Source of the DNA: Chloroflexota bacterium
Lineage (GTDB): Bacteria > Chloroflexota > Anaerolineae > Ardenticatenales > Ardenticatenaceae
NCBI GenBank assembly: GCA_003520455.1
Contig: DOUV01000492.1
Location: 1-5,802 of the forward strand
Length of the DNA stretch: 5,802 bases
Direction: 5' to 3'
The position numbers were made by a program, and so were the translations under genes. The notes under the pieces were generated by a model. That model was not told the DNA's origin. It searched no databases and worked only from the letters and a program-made list of their open reading frames with translations. This document shows positions 1-5,642 of this stretch, one piece after another (positions within the stretch are counted from its first letter, which is position 1; every line of letters starts with the position of its first letter).

Positions 1-30
1 AGGATCATATGAACACATCATCAACTGCTC
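1..30. other. Left edge downstream of the second pstB; no resolved feature
   Basis: These 30 bases follow the TGA stop of the last pstB in minus-strand direction. I see no hairpin with a T-run, so no terminator, and the operon may continue off the left edge. On the minus strand there are adjacent ATG codons just after the pstB stop and another ATG near position 10, but none has a clear Shine-Dalgarno sequence and the reading frames are cut by the window. A phoU gene often follows pstB, so it would be the natural next gene, but that is expectation and not seen here. Confidence 0.3.
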
Positions 31-897
31 TCACCCAAAACGCCCGGTAATGTAGTCCTCGGTCCGCTTGTCTTGGGGATTGGTAAAAATCTCTTCGGTC
101 GCGCTAAACTCGACGACAGTGCCAGCCGTGCGCCCCTCCGGTGTCATCATCATGGCAGTGTAATCACTGACGCGGGCGGCCTGCTGCATATTGTGAGTGA
201 CGATGACGATGGTGTAGCGCTCTCTCAGATCGCGCATCAACTCCTCGATCTTGAGAGTCGCAATCGGGTCGAGCGCCGATGCCGGCTCATCCATCAGAAT
301 GACTTCGGGCTCGACCGCAATCGCTCGAGCAATGCAGAGGCGCTGCTGCTGCCCGCCGGAGAGGGCGAGGGCATTGTCGTGGAGCTGGTCTTTCGCCTCC
401 TCCCACAGGGCCGCACTCTCGAGCGCCTCAATCACGCGATCTTCGATCTCCGTCCGAGGCACGCTCCCCTGGACGCGGAGCCCATAGGCAACGTTCTCGA
501 AGATGGATTTGGCGAAGGGGTTGGGGCGTTGGAAGACCATGCCGACCCGCCGGCGCAACTGGACCGGGTCCATCTGGGGAGCATAGATGTCCTCACCATC
601 GAGCAGAATCCGGCCCTCGGAATGGGCATTCGGGAGCCGGTCGTGCATGCGGTTGATTGCTCGTAAGAGGGTTGATTTTCCCACCCCCGACGGTCCAATG
701 ATTGCTGTGATCCGCCGATCAGGAATAGCAATATTGATGTCGGTCAGGGCCTTGAACTTGCCGTAGTAGAAACCAAAATCGATCGCCTCGATTTTGGTCT
801 CCAGAGCCCCGACGATCGGCTGCGTTTCCACTCGTGGGGTGACGCGCCCAGTCGCCACCGTACGAATGCCAGTTCGGAGTTGGATCTGTTGTTCCAT
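31..897 (-). CDS. pstB: Phosphate ABC transporter ATP-binding protein PstB (second, distal copy)
   Basis: This is the cytoplasmic ATPase subunit of the Pst phosphate importer, which couples ATP hydrolysis to phosphate entry through PstC-PstA. The 288-residue product has every ABC ATPase motif: Walker [10 protein letters not shown] (68-76), Q-loop Gln123 in VFQRPNPF, signature LSGGQQQR (179-186), Walker B VILMDEP with catalytic Glu204, D-loop SALD (207-210) and switch His235. The RPNPF segment after the Q-loop and the C-terminal YITGRFG are typical of PstB rather than other ABC ATPases. About 34 N-terminal residues precede the ABC fold, longer than the E. coli protein. The ATG at 897 has a weak AAGGGA only 3 bases upstream and is the only plausible start. 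It lies 71 bases after the first pstB and is its paralogue; the Walker A has Val where the neighbour has Cys. Whether the two ATPases pair or are alternatives cannot be told from sequence. Confidence 0.95.
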   Translation of the reverse strand: MEQQIQLRTGIRTVATGRVTPRVETQPIVGALETKIEAIDFGFYYGKFKALTDINIAIPDRRITAIIGPSGVGKSTLLRAINRMHDRLPNAHSEGRILLDGEDIYAPQMDPVQLRRRVGMVFQRPNPFAKSIFENVAYGLRVQGSVPRTEIEDRVIEALESAALWEEAKDQLHDNALALSGGQQQRLCIARAIAVEPEVILMDEPASALDPIATLKIEELMRDLRERYTIVIVTHNMQQAARVSDYTAMMMTPEGRTAGTVVEFSATEEIFTNPQDKRTEDYITGRFG

Positions 898-968
898 GAG
901 TCCCTTGCCTTATCGAGCCCGGTAACAGGCCGTTGCTTCGCCCATACTCTCCGGTGCTCCTCCCAGTA

Positions 969-1796
969 CTAGCCGAATCGGCCCGTGATGTAGGCCTCTG
1001 CGCGGGGATTGCGTGGATTGGTAAACAACTCGTGCGTCTCGTCGTACTCGACGAGTTGGCCGACGATCCCTTCGGGCGTACGCTCGACCAGAAAGAGGGC
1101 GGTCTTCTCCGCAATTCGGGCCGCCTGCTGCATGTTATGGGTCACAATGATAATAGTGTAGGTGTTTTGTAGCTCGACGAGCAACTCCTCGATCTTGAAG
1201 GTCGAGATGGGATCGAGCGCCGACGCCGGTTCGTCGAGGAGCAGTGCTTCGGGAGAGACCGCCAGCGCCCTGGCGATGCAGAGCCGTTGCTGCTGCCCCC
1301 CCGATAGGGCCAGGCCAGCGTGCTGCAGCTTGTCTTTGACTTCGTCCCACAGCACGGCCTGGCGCAAGCTCTGCTCGACGATCTGGTCGAGGTACCCTCG
1401 ATCTTTGACACCCACCAGCCGTAAACCGATAGCCACGTTGTCGTAGATCGACATTACCCGCAGTGGATTGGGTTGCTGGAACACCATACCAACCCGCCGT
1501 CGTACGAGGGTCGGGTCCATGTCGGGCGCGTAGAGGCTTTCCCCGTCAAGGAGCACATCGCCTTCAACACGCGCGCCTGGAATCGTCTCGTGCATCCGGT
1601 TCAAGCAGCGGAGGATGGTCGATTTGCCACAGCCAGACGGGCCGATAATGGCCGTAATCTTGTGTGGCTCGATGGTCATCGTGACCGGCTGAACGACCTG
1701 CCTGGTTCCATAATAGGGCGTAAGATTGTTTAAGACAAGCCCCTCTGGCGCGGTCAACGATGGAACGGCCGCGACAGGCATAGGTGCCGTGAGCAT
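969..1796 (-). CDS. pstB: Phosphate ABC transporter ATP-binding protein PstB (first, proximal copy)
   Basis: This is the PstB ATPase of the phosphate importer, acting on the cytoplasmic face of PstC-PstA. From the ATG at 1796 it has 275 residues: Walker [10 protein letters not shown] (52-60), Q-loop Gln107 in VFQQPNPL, signature LSGGQQQR (164-171), Walker B LLLDEP with Glu189, switch His220, and the PstB-type end YITGRFG. The frame also opens at a TTG at 1808, but the AAGGAGG site (1809-1815) abuts that TTG with no spacing. It stands 12 bases before the ATG, so I prefer ATG and a 275-residue product; the longer form would be 279. The ATG start leaves 4 bases after the pstA stop, which suggests translational coupling. 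It is clearly homologous to the distal pstB but differs throughout, so the pair is an old duplication rather than a recent one. Confidence 0.95.
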   Translation of the reverse strand: MLTAPMPVAAVPSLTAPEGLVLNNLTPYYGTRQVVQPVTMTIEPHKITAIIGPSGCGKSTILRCLNRMHETIPGARVEGDVLLDGESLYAPDMDPTLVRRRVGMVFQQPNPLRVMSIYDNVAIGLRLVGVKDRGYLDQIVEQSLRQAVLWDEVKDKLQHAGLALSGGQQQRLCIARALAVSPEALLLDEPASALDPISTFKIEELLVELQNTYTIIIVTHNMQQAARIAEKTALFLVERTPEGIVGQLVEYDETHELFTNPRNPRAEAYITGRFG

Positions 1797-1800
1797 CCTT

Positions 1801-2766
1801 CTATCCAACCTCCTTCCGCTCGCCAGCCGGCTGCCGCGTCCCGAACCAGACGCGAATCCGATCGAGCGCGAGTTTCACCGGCGGCATCCGGACTCTGCCG
1901 CCGGTGACCCAGCGCGCGAAGATATTGGCTGCCAACACGATCACAGTCAAGACGAGAGCGGCGCCCCAGGCCAGGTTCTGCTCCGCCGGAAAGGGTGAAC
2001 CAGTGTAGCGGTAGGCCAGGAGCGGAAGGGCCGCCATCTGTTTGGTGACGTCAAACGACAGGCTGTTGAGGCCGATGGTCGTAAGCAGCAGCGGCGCGGT
2101 TTCCCCGGCGGCGCGCGCGAAGGCGAGCATGATCCCGGTCACGATACCCCCAAGAGCGGCGGGGATGACGATGTTGAACGTCACATGCCACCGCGGAGCG
2201 CCGAGCGCAATGGCCGCCTCGCGGAGGCTATCGGGTACTAATTTGAGCACCTCTTCGGTGGTACGGACCACGACCGGTACCGCCAGGAAGGTCAAGGCGA
2301 CGCTCCCAGCCAGGGCTGAGTACTGCTTGTAGCGTTGTACGATTAACAGGTAGCCCACCACGCCGACCACAATCGAGGGAGCACCGCTCAGCACATCGGT
2401 CGAGAAGCGAACCACCTGCGAGAACAAGGTGTCCTCGTACTCCGACAAGAAGATCCCGGCCAACACACCGATTGGGACCGCCATCAACATCGTGATGCCG
2501 GTAATCAGAAACGTGCCGACGATGCCGTGGAGGACGCCACCGGCGGCCTGAACAGCGTTCGTATCGAGGCTGACCACCGGTGCTTTGTACGTTTGAGTGA
2601 AGAATGCCCAGTTCAGCGAGCTTCCTCCGCGAACGAGCGTGTAGCCGAGGATCAGGAAGAGCGGCAAGAGCGCAAGTCCCGTCGCGGCCGCGGTGAGCCC
2701 GCGCATCACCCAATCCATGAGTTTGCGGCGGCGGTAACTCTGATGATACACCGCAACGCTGTTCAC
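1801..2766 (-). CDS. pstA: Phosphate ABC transporter permease PstA
   Basis: PstA is one of the two membrane subunits that form the phosphate channel. The 321-residue product has an N-terminal membrane helix (about 22-44), a soluble stretch to about 75, then a permease domain with hydrophobic helices around 80-108, 125-143, 153-168, 201-220 and 265-285. The cytoplasmic coupling loop contains an EAA-type motif beginning at Glu183 (EAAIALGA), and the family-typical [12 protein letters not shown] follows at 216-227. The end (about 288-321) is a basic tail. I chose GTG at 2766 over an upstream TTG at 2805. The GTG has a strong GGGGAGG site 7 bases upstream and overlaps the pstC stop as GTGA, a classic coupled start; the TTG lies well inside pstC with no such support. 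PstA is distinguished from PstC by order and by ARAAGETAP in place of GRALGET. Confidence 0.93.
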   Translation of the reverse strand: MNSVAVYHQSYRRRKLMDWVMRGLTAAATGLALLPLFLILGYTLVRGGSSLNWAFFTQTYKAPVVSLDTNAVQAAGGVLHGIVGTFLITGITMLMAVPIGVLAGIFLSEYEDTLFSQVVRFSTDVLSGAPSIVVGVVGYLLIVQRYKQYSALAGSVALTFLAVPVVVRTTEEVLKLVPDSLREAAIALGAPRWHVTFNIVIPAALGGIVTGIMLAFARAAGETAPLLLTTIGLNSLSFDVTKQMAALPLLAYRYTGSPFPAEQNLAWGAALVLTVIVLAANIFARWVTGGRVRMPPVKLALDRIRVWFGTRQPAGERKEVG

Positions 2767-3743
2767 GCGCGCACCTCCCCGACGGGTCCCCGGGAGACCT
2801 GCCAAACGAAGAGACGAGCGGCACCGTTCAGCAGGAGCGTGATGCTGAAGAGGACCAGGGCCATCAAGATGAGGGCGCTCTGGTGCACCTCGCTGTTGGC
2901 ATTAGCGAGCTCGCTGGCAATCAGGGGCGCAATCGAGATCCCGGGGGCCAGCAGCGAGACGGGTACGATGTTCTTGACACCCCCGATCACGAGTAGGGCG
3001 GCCATCGTCTCGCCTAACGCACGGCCCAATCCGAGCATCATGCCGCCGACGATCCCGGCGCGGGCGTAGGGGACCACCGCCAACCAGATGGTCTCCCAAC
3101 GGGTCGCGCCCAGGGCCAGCATCGCCTCGCGCTGGTGGCGGGGGACAACGGCTAGAACGTCGCGCGAGATTGCGGCGACTGTTGGCAGAATCATAATGGC
3201 CAGGATAATGCCGGCTGCCAAAAGACTCCGCCCCGCCGCGACTGGTCCGGCGAACAATGGAATCACCCGGCCGACGGAGTTTGCCACTGTCTCAAACACT
3301 GGGCGGCTCCAGGGGATGAAGACGAAGACTCCCCACATGCCGTAGATCACGCTCGGGATGGCGGCCAGGAGTTCCACCAGGAACGAGAGCGGTCGCCGCA
3401 GCCACAAGGGGGCTAACTCCGACAAGAAGATACCGATGAAGACGCCGGTCGGACCCGCCAGCAGCAACGCTATCGCCGAGGTGACCAGGGTCCCGTAGAC
3501 CGCGGGCAGAGCGCCAAAGATGAGTTTGTTGGGGGCCCAGCCGCTTGCGAAGAGGAAGTTGAGTCCGAGCAGTTGCCGTGCTTGAGCGGAGGCCTGCCAT
3601 GTCACGGTGCCAATCGCAACGACCAGGCCGATGGTGAGCATAGCAAAAATGAGGGTGATCGCGTAGAAAATTGCGTCGCCGTGCTCACTCCAACGTGCGA
3701 TGCGGCTCCACGTTGAGCGGGGGTGGGCTCCAAGTTGGCTCAC
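2763..3743 (-). CDS. pstC: Phosphate ABC transporter permease PstC
   Basis: PstC is the partner membrane subunit to PstA in the phosphate importer. The 326-residue product begins with a short cytoplasmic segment, then a membrane helix at about 25-48, a soluble region containing WAPNKLIFGALP, and permease helices near 82-108, 118-143, 172-192, 228-254 and 287-312. The coupling loop carries the EAA motif from Glu206 (EAMLALGATRWETIW), followed by the PstC-typical GLGRALGET (238-246). The start is a GTG at 3743 with AAGGAG 7 bases upstream. The gene follows pstS after 195 bases and overlaps pstA by 4 bases. Length and helix count match the family. An imperfect hairpin just 5' of the start partly covers the ribosome binding site and might damp translation relative to pstS. 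Confidence 0.94.
   Translation of the reverse strand: MSQLGAHPRSTWSRIARWSEHGDAIFYAITLIFAMLTIGLVVAIGTVTWQASAQARQLLGLNFLFASGWAPNKLIFGALPAVYGTLVTSAIALLLAGPTGVFIGIFLSELAPLWLRRPLSFLVELLAAIPSVIYGMWGVFVFIPWSRPVFETVANSVGRVIPLFAGPVAAGRSLLAAGIILAIMILPTVAAISRDVLAVVPRHQREAMLALGATRWETIWLAVVPYARAGIVGGMMLGLGRALGETMAALLVIGGVKNIVPVSLLAPGISIAPLIASELANANSEVHQSALILMALVLFSITLLLNGAARLFVWQVSRGPVGEVRA
2774..2780 (-). promoter_or_regulatory. Ribosome binding site of pstA
   Basis: The minus strand reads GGGGAGG here, 7 bases before the GTG at 2766, inside the end of pstC. It is the strongest Shine-Dalgarno match among the operon's inner genes. It decides the pstA start in favour of the GTG that overlaps the pstC stop. 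Confidence 0.8.
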
Positions 3744-3938
3744 GTACGTGCTCCTTGCAAATGATTGCAGGTGTCTCCGCCCCTGCTGACCGTGATTGGA
3801 GGTCGCGGGAAGTCAACAGCCTGTAAAACAGTATCAGAGGCTCGCATGATGCAATCAGCCCCTTTCAACAGCGGTGCGGCCTCTCGTTCTTCGCGACCGC
3901 ATCCACTCGGAATCCACCACTGTCGCCTCTCTGGCCAC
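3744..3938 (-). other. pstS-pstC intergenic spacer (195 bases)
   Basis: No convincing gene lies here; the open frames that cross it are run-ons from inside pstS or shadows on the other strand. It holds a GC-rich hairpin at 3875-3901 and the pstC ribosome binding site AAGGAG at 3751-3756. A weak stem (TGCAA/TTGCA, 3756-3769) abuts that site. There is no T-run after the hairpin, so I do not read it as a Rho-independent terminator. Such a large gap is notable because the other Pst genes overlap or lie at most 71 bases apart. Confidence 0.6.
3875..3901 (-). other. Possible mRNA-stabilising hairpin downstream of pstS
   Basis: The minus-strand RNA can pair TGCGGTC (3901-3895) with GGCCGCA (3881-3875), a 7-bp stem including one G-U pair, around a 13-base loop. 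It sits about 40 bases after the pstS stop and lacks a following T-run. In other binding-protein operons, hairpins in this position protect the upstream message and raise binding protein over permease. That role here is inference. Confidence 0.4.
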
Positions 3939-5135
3939 CTATTTGGGTGCGATGAAGACCTCCTTCCCATCGGCTTTCACCGTTTCCAGCAGTTCCAGCG
4001 CACGCTTCTCGACGGGTGCTGGGAGCGGCGCATAGCGAAGGCTCAGGGCGATCTGATCGCCTTCAGTCAGCGCCCAGCAGATGAAGTCGGTGAGAGCCTC
4101 GGCTTTCTGGACGTCGTCATAGTTGGGGTGGACGAGCAACCAGGTGAAGCCGGCGATGGGATAGCTGTCCTTGCCCTCAGGCGGGTTGGTGACGGTGAAC
4201 TGGAGGTCCGCCGGCAGGTTCTTGAGAAAGCCAGCCGCGGCGTTGGTGGTGGTCTCCAGGGAGGGCTTGACGTACTCGCCCGCGGCATTCTTGATGGCGG
4301 GAGCGGGCAGGTCGTTGGCCAGGGCATAGATCAGCTCGACGTAGCCAACCGCGCCGGGGGTCTGCTTGACCGCGGCGGCCACGCCGTCGTTCTTCTCGCC
4401 CCCGATGCCGGTCGGCCACTCGACCGCCGTGCCGCGCCCGACCTGCTGCTCCCACTCCTTTGAAACCTTGCTGAGGTAATCGGTGAAGATGAAGGTGGTG
4501 CCGGAGCCGTCTGAGCGGTGGGCCACGGTGATGGGCTGGTCTGGCAGGGTCACCCCGGGGTTGTCGGCGACGATCGCCGGGTCGGTCCAGGTGGTAATCT
4601 TCCCGAGGAAGATACTGGCCAGCGTCTCGGGCGAGAAGCGCAGGTCGCTGACGCCTTCCAGGTTGTAGGTGGCCACGACCGCTCCCAAGACGGTGGGGAT
4701 GAAGAGGGTGTCGGGCGCCTTGGCTTTCTCCTCTGGCGAGAAGAGGGCGTCGGACCCCCCGAAGTCGGTCACCCCGCCGATGTAGTCGCTCTTGCCCTGA
4801 CCCGAGCCGGTGCTCTGGTAGTTGATGGTCACGCCGGGATTGACTGTCTTGTAGCTCTCGATCCACTTCTGGTAGACCGGGTTCGGGAAGCTCGCCCCCG
4901 TCGCGTTCAGGGTCACATTGAAGGGTCGAAGGTTGCACTTCTCACTGCTGCCGGCCATTGCCTCGGTCGTAGCGGCGGGCTCCGCCGGCACGGTTGTCGC
5001 CGCCGACTCGGGTGGGGTGGTTGGAAGCGCTAACGGAGTCGCTGTTGGTGCTGTGGCCGCACCGCCGCAGGCACTCAGGAGGAGTGCCACGACAAGCAAG
5101 AGGGCCGGAACCTGGCGCTTCGATCCAGTAGACAT
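3939..5135 (-). CDS. pstS: Phosphate-binding lipoprotein PstS
   Basis: PstS binds inorganic phosphate outside the membrane and hands it to PstC-PstA. The 398-residue precursor has a basic N-end, a hydrophobic stretch (10-22) and lipobox LSAC with Cys23, so it should be lipid-anchored. Residues 26-66 form a flexible linker rich in Ala, Thr and Pro. The binding-protein fold follows. Likely phosphate ligands match the known family pattern: NATGASFP (77-84, Ser82 and Phe83), STGSGQG (108-114, Ser111), GGSDA (126-130, Asp129) and RSDGSGTT (207-214, Arg207, Ser211, Gly212, Thr213). No key residue is missing. The extra length over E. coli PstS is mostly the lipobox and linker, as expected without an outer-membrane periplasm. 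The ATG at 5135 has GGAGG 9 bases upstream. It is the first transporter gene, 153 bases after the small leader ORF. Confidence 0.96.
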   Translation of the reverse strand: MSTGSKRQVPALLLVVALLLSACGGAATAPTATPLALPTTPPESAATTVPAEPAATTEAMAGSSEKCNLRPFNVTLNATGASFPNPVYQKWIESYKTVNPGVTINYQSTGSGQGKSDYIGGVTDFGGSDALFSPEEKAKAPDTLFIPTVLGAVVATYNLEGVSDLRFSPETLASIFLGKITTWTDPAIVADNPGVTLPDQPITVAHRSDGSGTTFIFTDYLSKVSKEWEQQVGRGTAVEWPTGIGGEKNDGVAAAVKQTPGAVGYVELIYALANDLPAPAIKNAAGEYVKPSLETTTNAAAGFLKNLPADLQFTVTNPPEGKDSYPIAGFTWLLVHPNYDDVQKAEALTDFICWALTEGDQIALSLRYAPLPAPVEKRALELLETVKADGKEVFIAPK

Positions 5136-5178
5136 TCTCTTTTTCCTCCATGTCAGATTGGCGATGAATCATTTCGAG

Positions 5179-5197
5179 AAAAGGCGGCTAGAAGCCG
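5179..5197 (-). terminator. Weak terminator-like hairpin in the pstS leader
   Basis: On the minus strand CGGCT (5197-5193) pairs with AGCCG (5189-5185) around a 3-base loop, followed by CC and then TTTT (5182-5179). The stem is only 5 bp and the T-run short, so any termination would be partial. It lies between the small ORF and pstS, about 45 bases before the pstS start, where partial termination or attenuation would tune pstS expression. Confidence 0.3.
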
Positions 5198-5206
5198 TTA
5201 TGCAGT
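5190..5206. repeat. 17-bp direct repeat, copy 1 (pstS leader)
   Basis: The sequence agaagccgttatgcagt matches copy 2 at 5281-5297 in 16 of 17 positions. The two starts are 91 bases apart. This copy supplies one arm of the terminator-like hairpin at 5179-5197. Confidence 0.75.
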
Positions 5207-5226
5207 CGCCGAGGGGGCACGATCGG

Positions 5227-5260
5227 AGACTTCCGAAGTCTTCCGAGAGTTCGGAAGTCT
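5227..5260. repeat. 11-bp perfect inverted repeat with internal CTTCCGA copies
   Basis: AGACTTCCGAA (5227-5237) and TTCGGAAGTCT (5250-5260) are exact reverse complements around a 12-base loop. The loop contains a second CTTCCGA (5240-5246), which can pair instead with TCGGAAG (5251-5257) around GAGT, so two exclusive hairpins are possible. No T-run follows on either strand. It could be an operator for a dimeric regulator, or an RNA element in the pstS leader. Confidence 0.65.
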
Positions 5261-5280
5261 GACACCCTGACCGACGCTCG

Positions 5281-5297
5281 AGAAACCGTTATGCAGT
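5281..5297. repeat. 17-bp direct repeat, copy 2 (end of small ORF)
   Basis: The sequence agaaaccgttatgcagt differs from copy 1 at one base. It includes the last two codons (Thr, Ala) and the TAA stop of the small ORF, read on the minus strand. The same Thr-Ala-stop is therefore repeated in the pstS leader, which suggests a short local duplication. Confidence 0.75.
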
Positions 5298-5483
5298 GAG
5301 CCGGGACGTCTCACCGCGAAGTTCTTCAAGCTCGTGCTCTGCGGCCTCACGCCGGGCGATCAATCTGGCAACCACCTCGGGATAGTCGCGCGCCAGCGTC
5401 GCCTCACGGGTAAGTTGAGCGATCAACGCCTCGAGGCGCTGCTGCCGAATCTCGATCAAGCCGATTTGAGGCGGAGTTTCCAC
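5289..5483 (-). CDS. Small helical-hairpin protein of unknown function, leader of the pst operon
   Basis: I do not recognise a family. From the GTG at 5483 it encodes 64 residues with no signal peptide, membrane helix, Cys or Trp. It is highly charged and leucine-rich. Residues 9-32 and 36-56 should form two amphipathic helices broken at Tyr34-Pro35, consistent with a helical hairpin or coiled coil. The frame also runs to a GTG at 5549 (86 residues), but that start has no recognisable ribosome site. GTG 5483 has GGAGG 6 bases upstream (5490-5494), so I chose it. Codon third positions are mostly G or C, like the transporter genes. It lies between the Pho-box-like array and pstS, on the same strand, so it is probably in the phosphate-starvation transcript. 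A regulatory or partner-binding role is possible but unsupported; it may instead be a non-functional leader ORF. Confidence 0.5.
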   Translation of the reverse strand: METPPQIGLIEIRQQRLEALIAQLTREATLARDYPEVVARLIARREAAEHELEELRGETSRLTA

Positions 5484-5486
5484 CTG

Positions 5487-5499
5487 ACACCTCCGGTGT
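5487..5499 (-). promoter_or_regulatory. Hairpin holding the ribosome binding site of the small ORF
   Basis: The minus-strand RNA reads ACACC-GGA-GGTGT, a perfect 5-bp stem with a 3-base loop. The GGAGG ribosome site spans the loop and one arm. This both supports the GTG at 5483 as the start and suggests that initiation may be restrained by structure. Confidence 0.4.
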
Positions 5500-5582
5500 A
5501 ATCGTGTCTGCAGCCAGTTGAGGAGTAGCTGCCAGCCGCAAGTGGCCACCCCAAATTCTCGTAACAGAGTGGCAGGGGACCA
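5500..5582 (-). other. Probable 5' untranslated region of the pst transcript
   Basis: This stretch lies between the Pho-box-like array and the small ORF. It is crossed only by the unsupported N-terminal extension of that ORF. It has weak stems only: GCAGC/GCTGC (5510-5514 with 5528-5532) and GCCAC/GTGGC (5545-5549 with 5569-5573). No riboswitch family is recognisable. Confidence 0.35.
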
Positions 5583-5591
5583 TTAAGGGCG

Positions 5592-5619
5592 ATTTAACCG
5601 CTTGTTGACCGATTGTTAA
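5592..5619 (-). promoter_or_regulatory. Candidate promoter of the pst operon
   Basis: The minus strand has TTAACA (5619-5614) as a -35 (5 of 6 to TTGACA), a 16-base spacer and TTAAAT (5597-5592) as a -10 (4 of 6 to TATAAT). Transcription would start near 5585, giving about 100 bases of leader to the small ORF and about 450 to pstS. The elements lie inside the Pho-box-like array, so AT-rich half-sites may be mimicking a promoter; an activator-dependent -10 farther downstream is also possible. Confidence 0.35.
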
Positions 5620-5633
5620 GCTTTGATTATGAG
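5605..5633 (+). promoter_or_regulatory. Candidate divergent promoter
   Basis: The plus strand has TTGACC (5605-5610, 5 of 6 to the -35 consensus), a 17-base spacer and TATGAG (5628-5633, 4 of 6 to the -10 consensus). It would drive rightward transcription, out of the window, from the same array. No confident rightward gene is visible in the 160 bases that remain. Confidence 0.25.
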
Positions 5634-5642
5634 TTCTTAACG

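Larger units (their letters stand above)
5583..5642. promoter_or_regulatory. Pho-box-like array: six half-sites at 11-bp spacing
   Basis: On the plus strand, half-sites start at 5583 (TTAAGG), 5594 (TTAACC), 5605 (TTGACC), 5616 (TTAAGC), 5627 (TTATGA) and 5637 (TTAACG). The first five are exactly 11 bases apart, the last 10. On the minus (coding) strand the core reads TTAACA-N5-TCAACA-N5-TTAAAT. OmpR-family phosphate regulators are known to bind 7-bp units repeated every 11 bp: E. coli PhoB CTGTCAT, Bacillus PhoP TTHAYA and Streptomyces PhoP GTTCACC. The GTTGACC at 5604-5610 is close to the last. Placement upstream of the pst genes fits. The regulator itself is not in the window. Confidence 0.65.

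Noticed and set aside
73..666. Plus-strand frame antisense to the distal pstB (197 codons)
   Set aside because: The opposite strand encodes an intact PstB with all ABC motifs; this frame is its shadow.
2767..2805. N-terminal extension of pstA from a TTG at 2805
   Set aside because: The GTG at 2766 has a GGGGAGG site at ideal spacing and overlaps the pstC stop by 4 bases. The extension would add 13 unconserved-looking residues.
3740..3970. Minus-strand frame spanning the pstS-pstC spacer
   Set aside because: It starts inside the end of pstS with no ribosome site and runs into the pstC start. The composition is not protein-like, so the spacer is treated as non-coding.
3765..4463. Long plus-strand frame antisense to pstS (232 codons)
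   Set aside because: It is the mirror of a GC-rich coding frame. It overlaps clear pstS motifs and resembles no family.
4942..5172. Minus-strand frame with an ATG at 5151, at the pstS ribosome site
   Set aside because: It overlaps pstS in another frame, its ATG sits on the pstS Shine-Dalgarno, and the product has no meaningful composition.
5227..5260. Inverted repeat as a Rho-independent terminator
   Set aside because: The stem is strong enough, but no T-run follows on either strand.
5484..5549. Longer version of the small ORF from a GTG at 5549
   Set aside because: There is no Shine-Dalgarno before 5549, while the internal GTG at 5483 has GGAGG at 6 bases.
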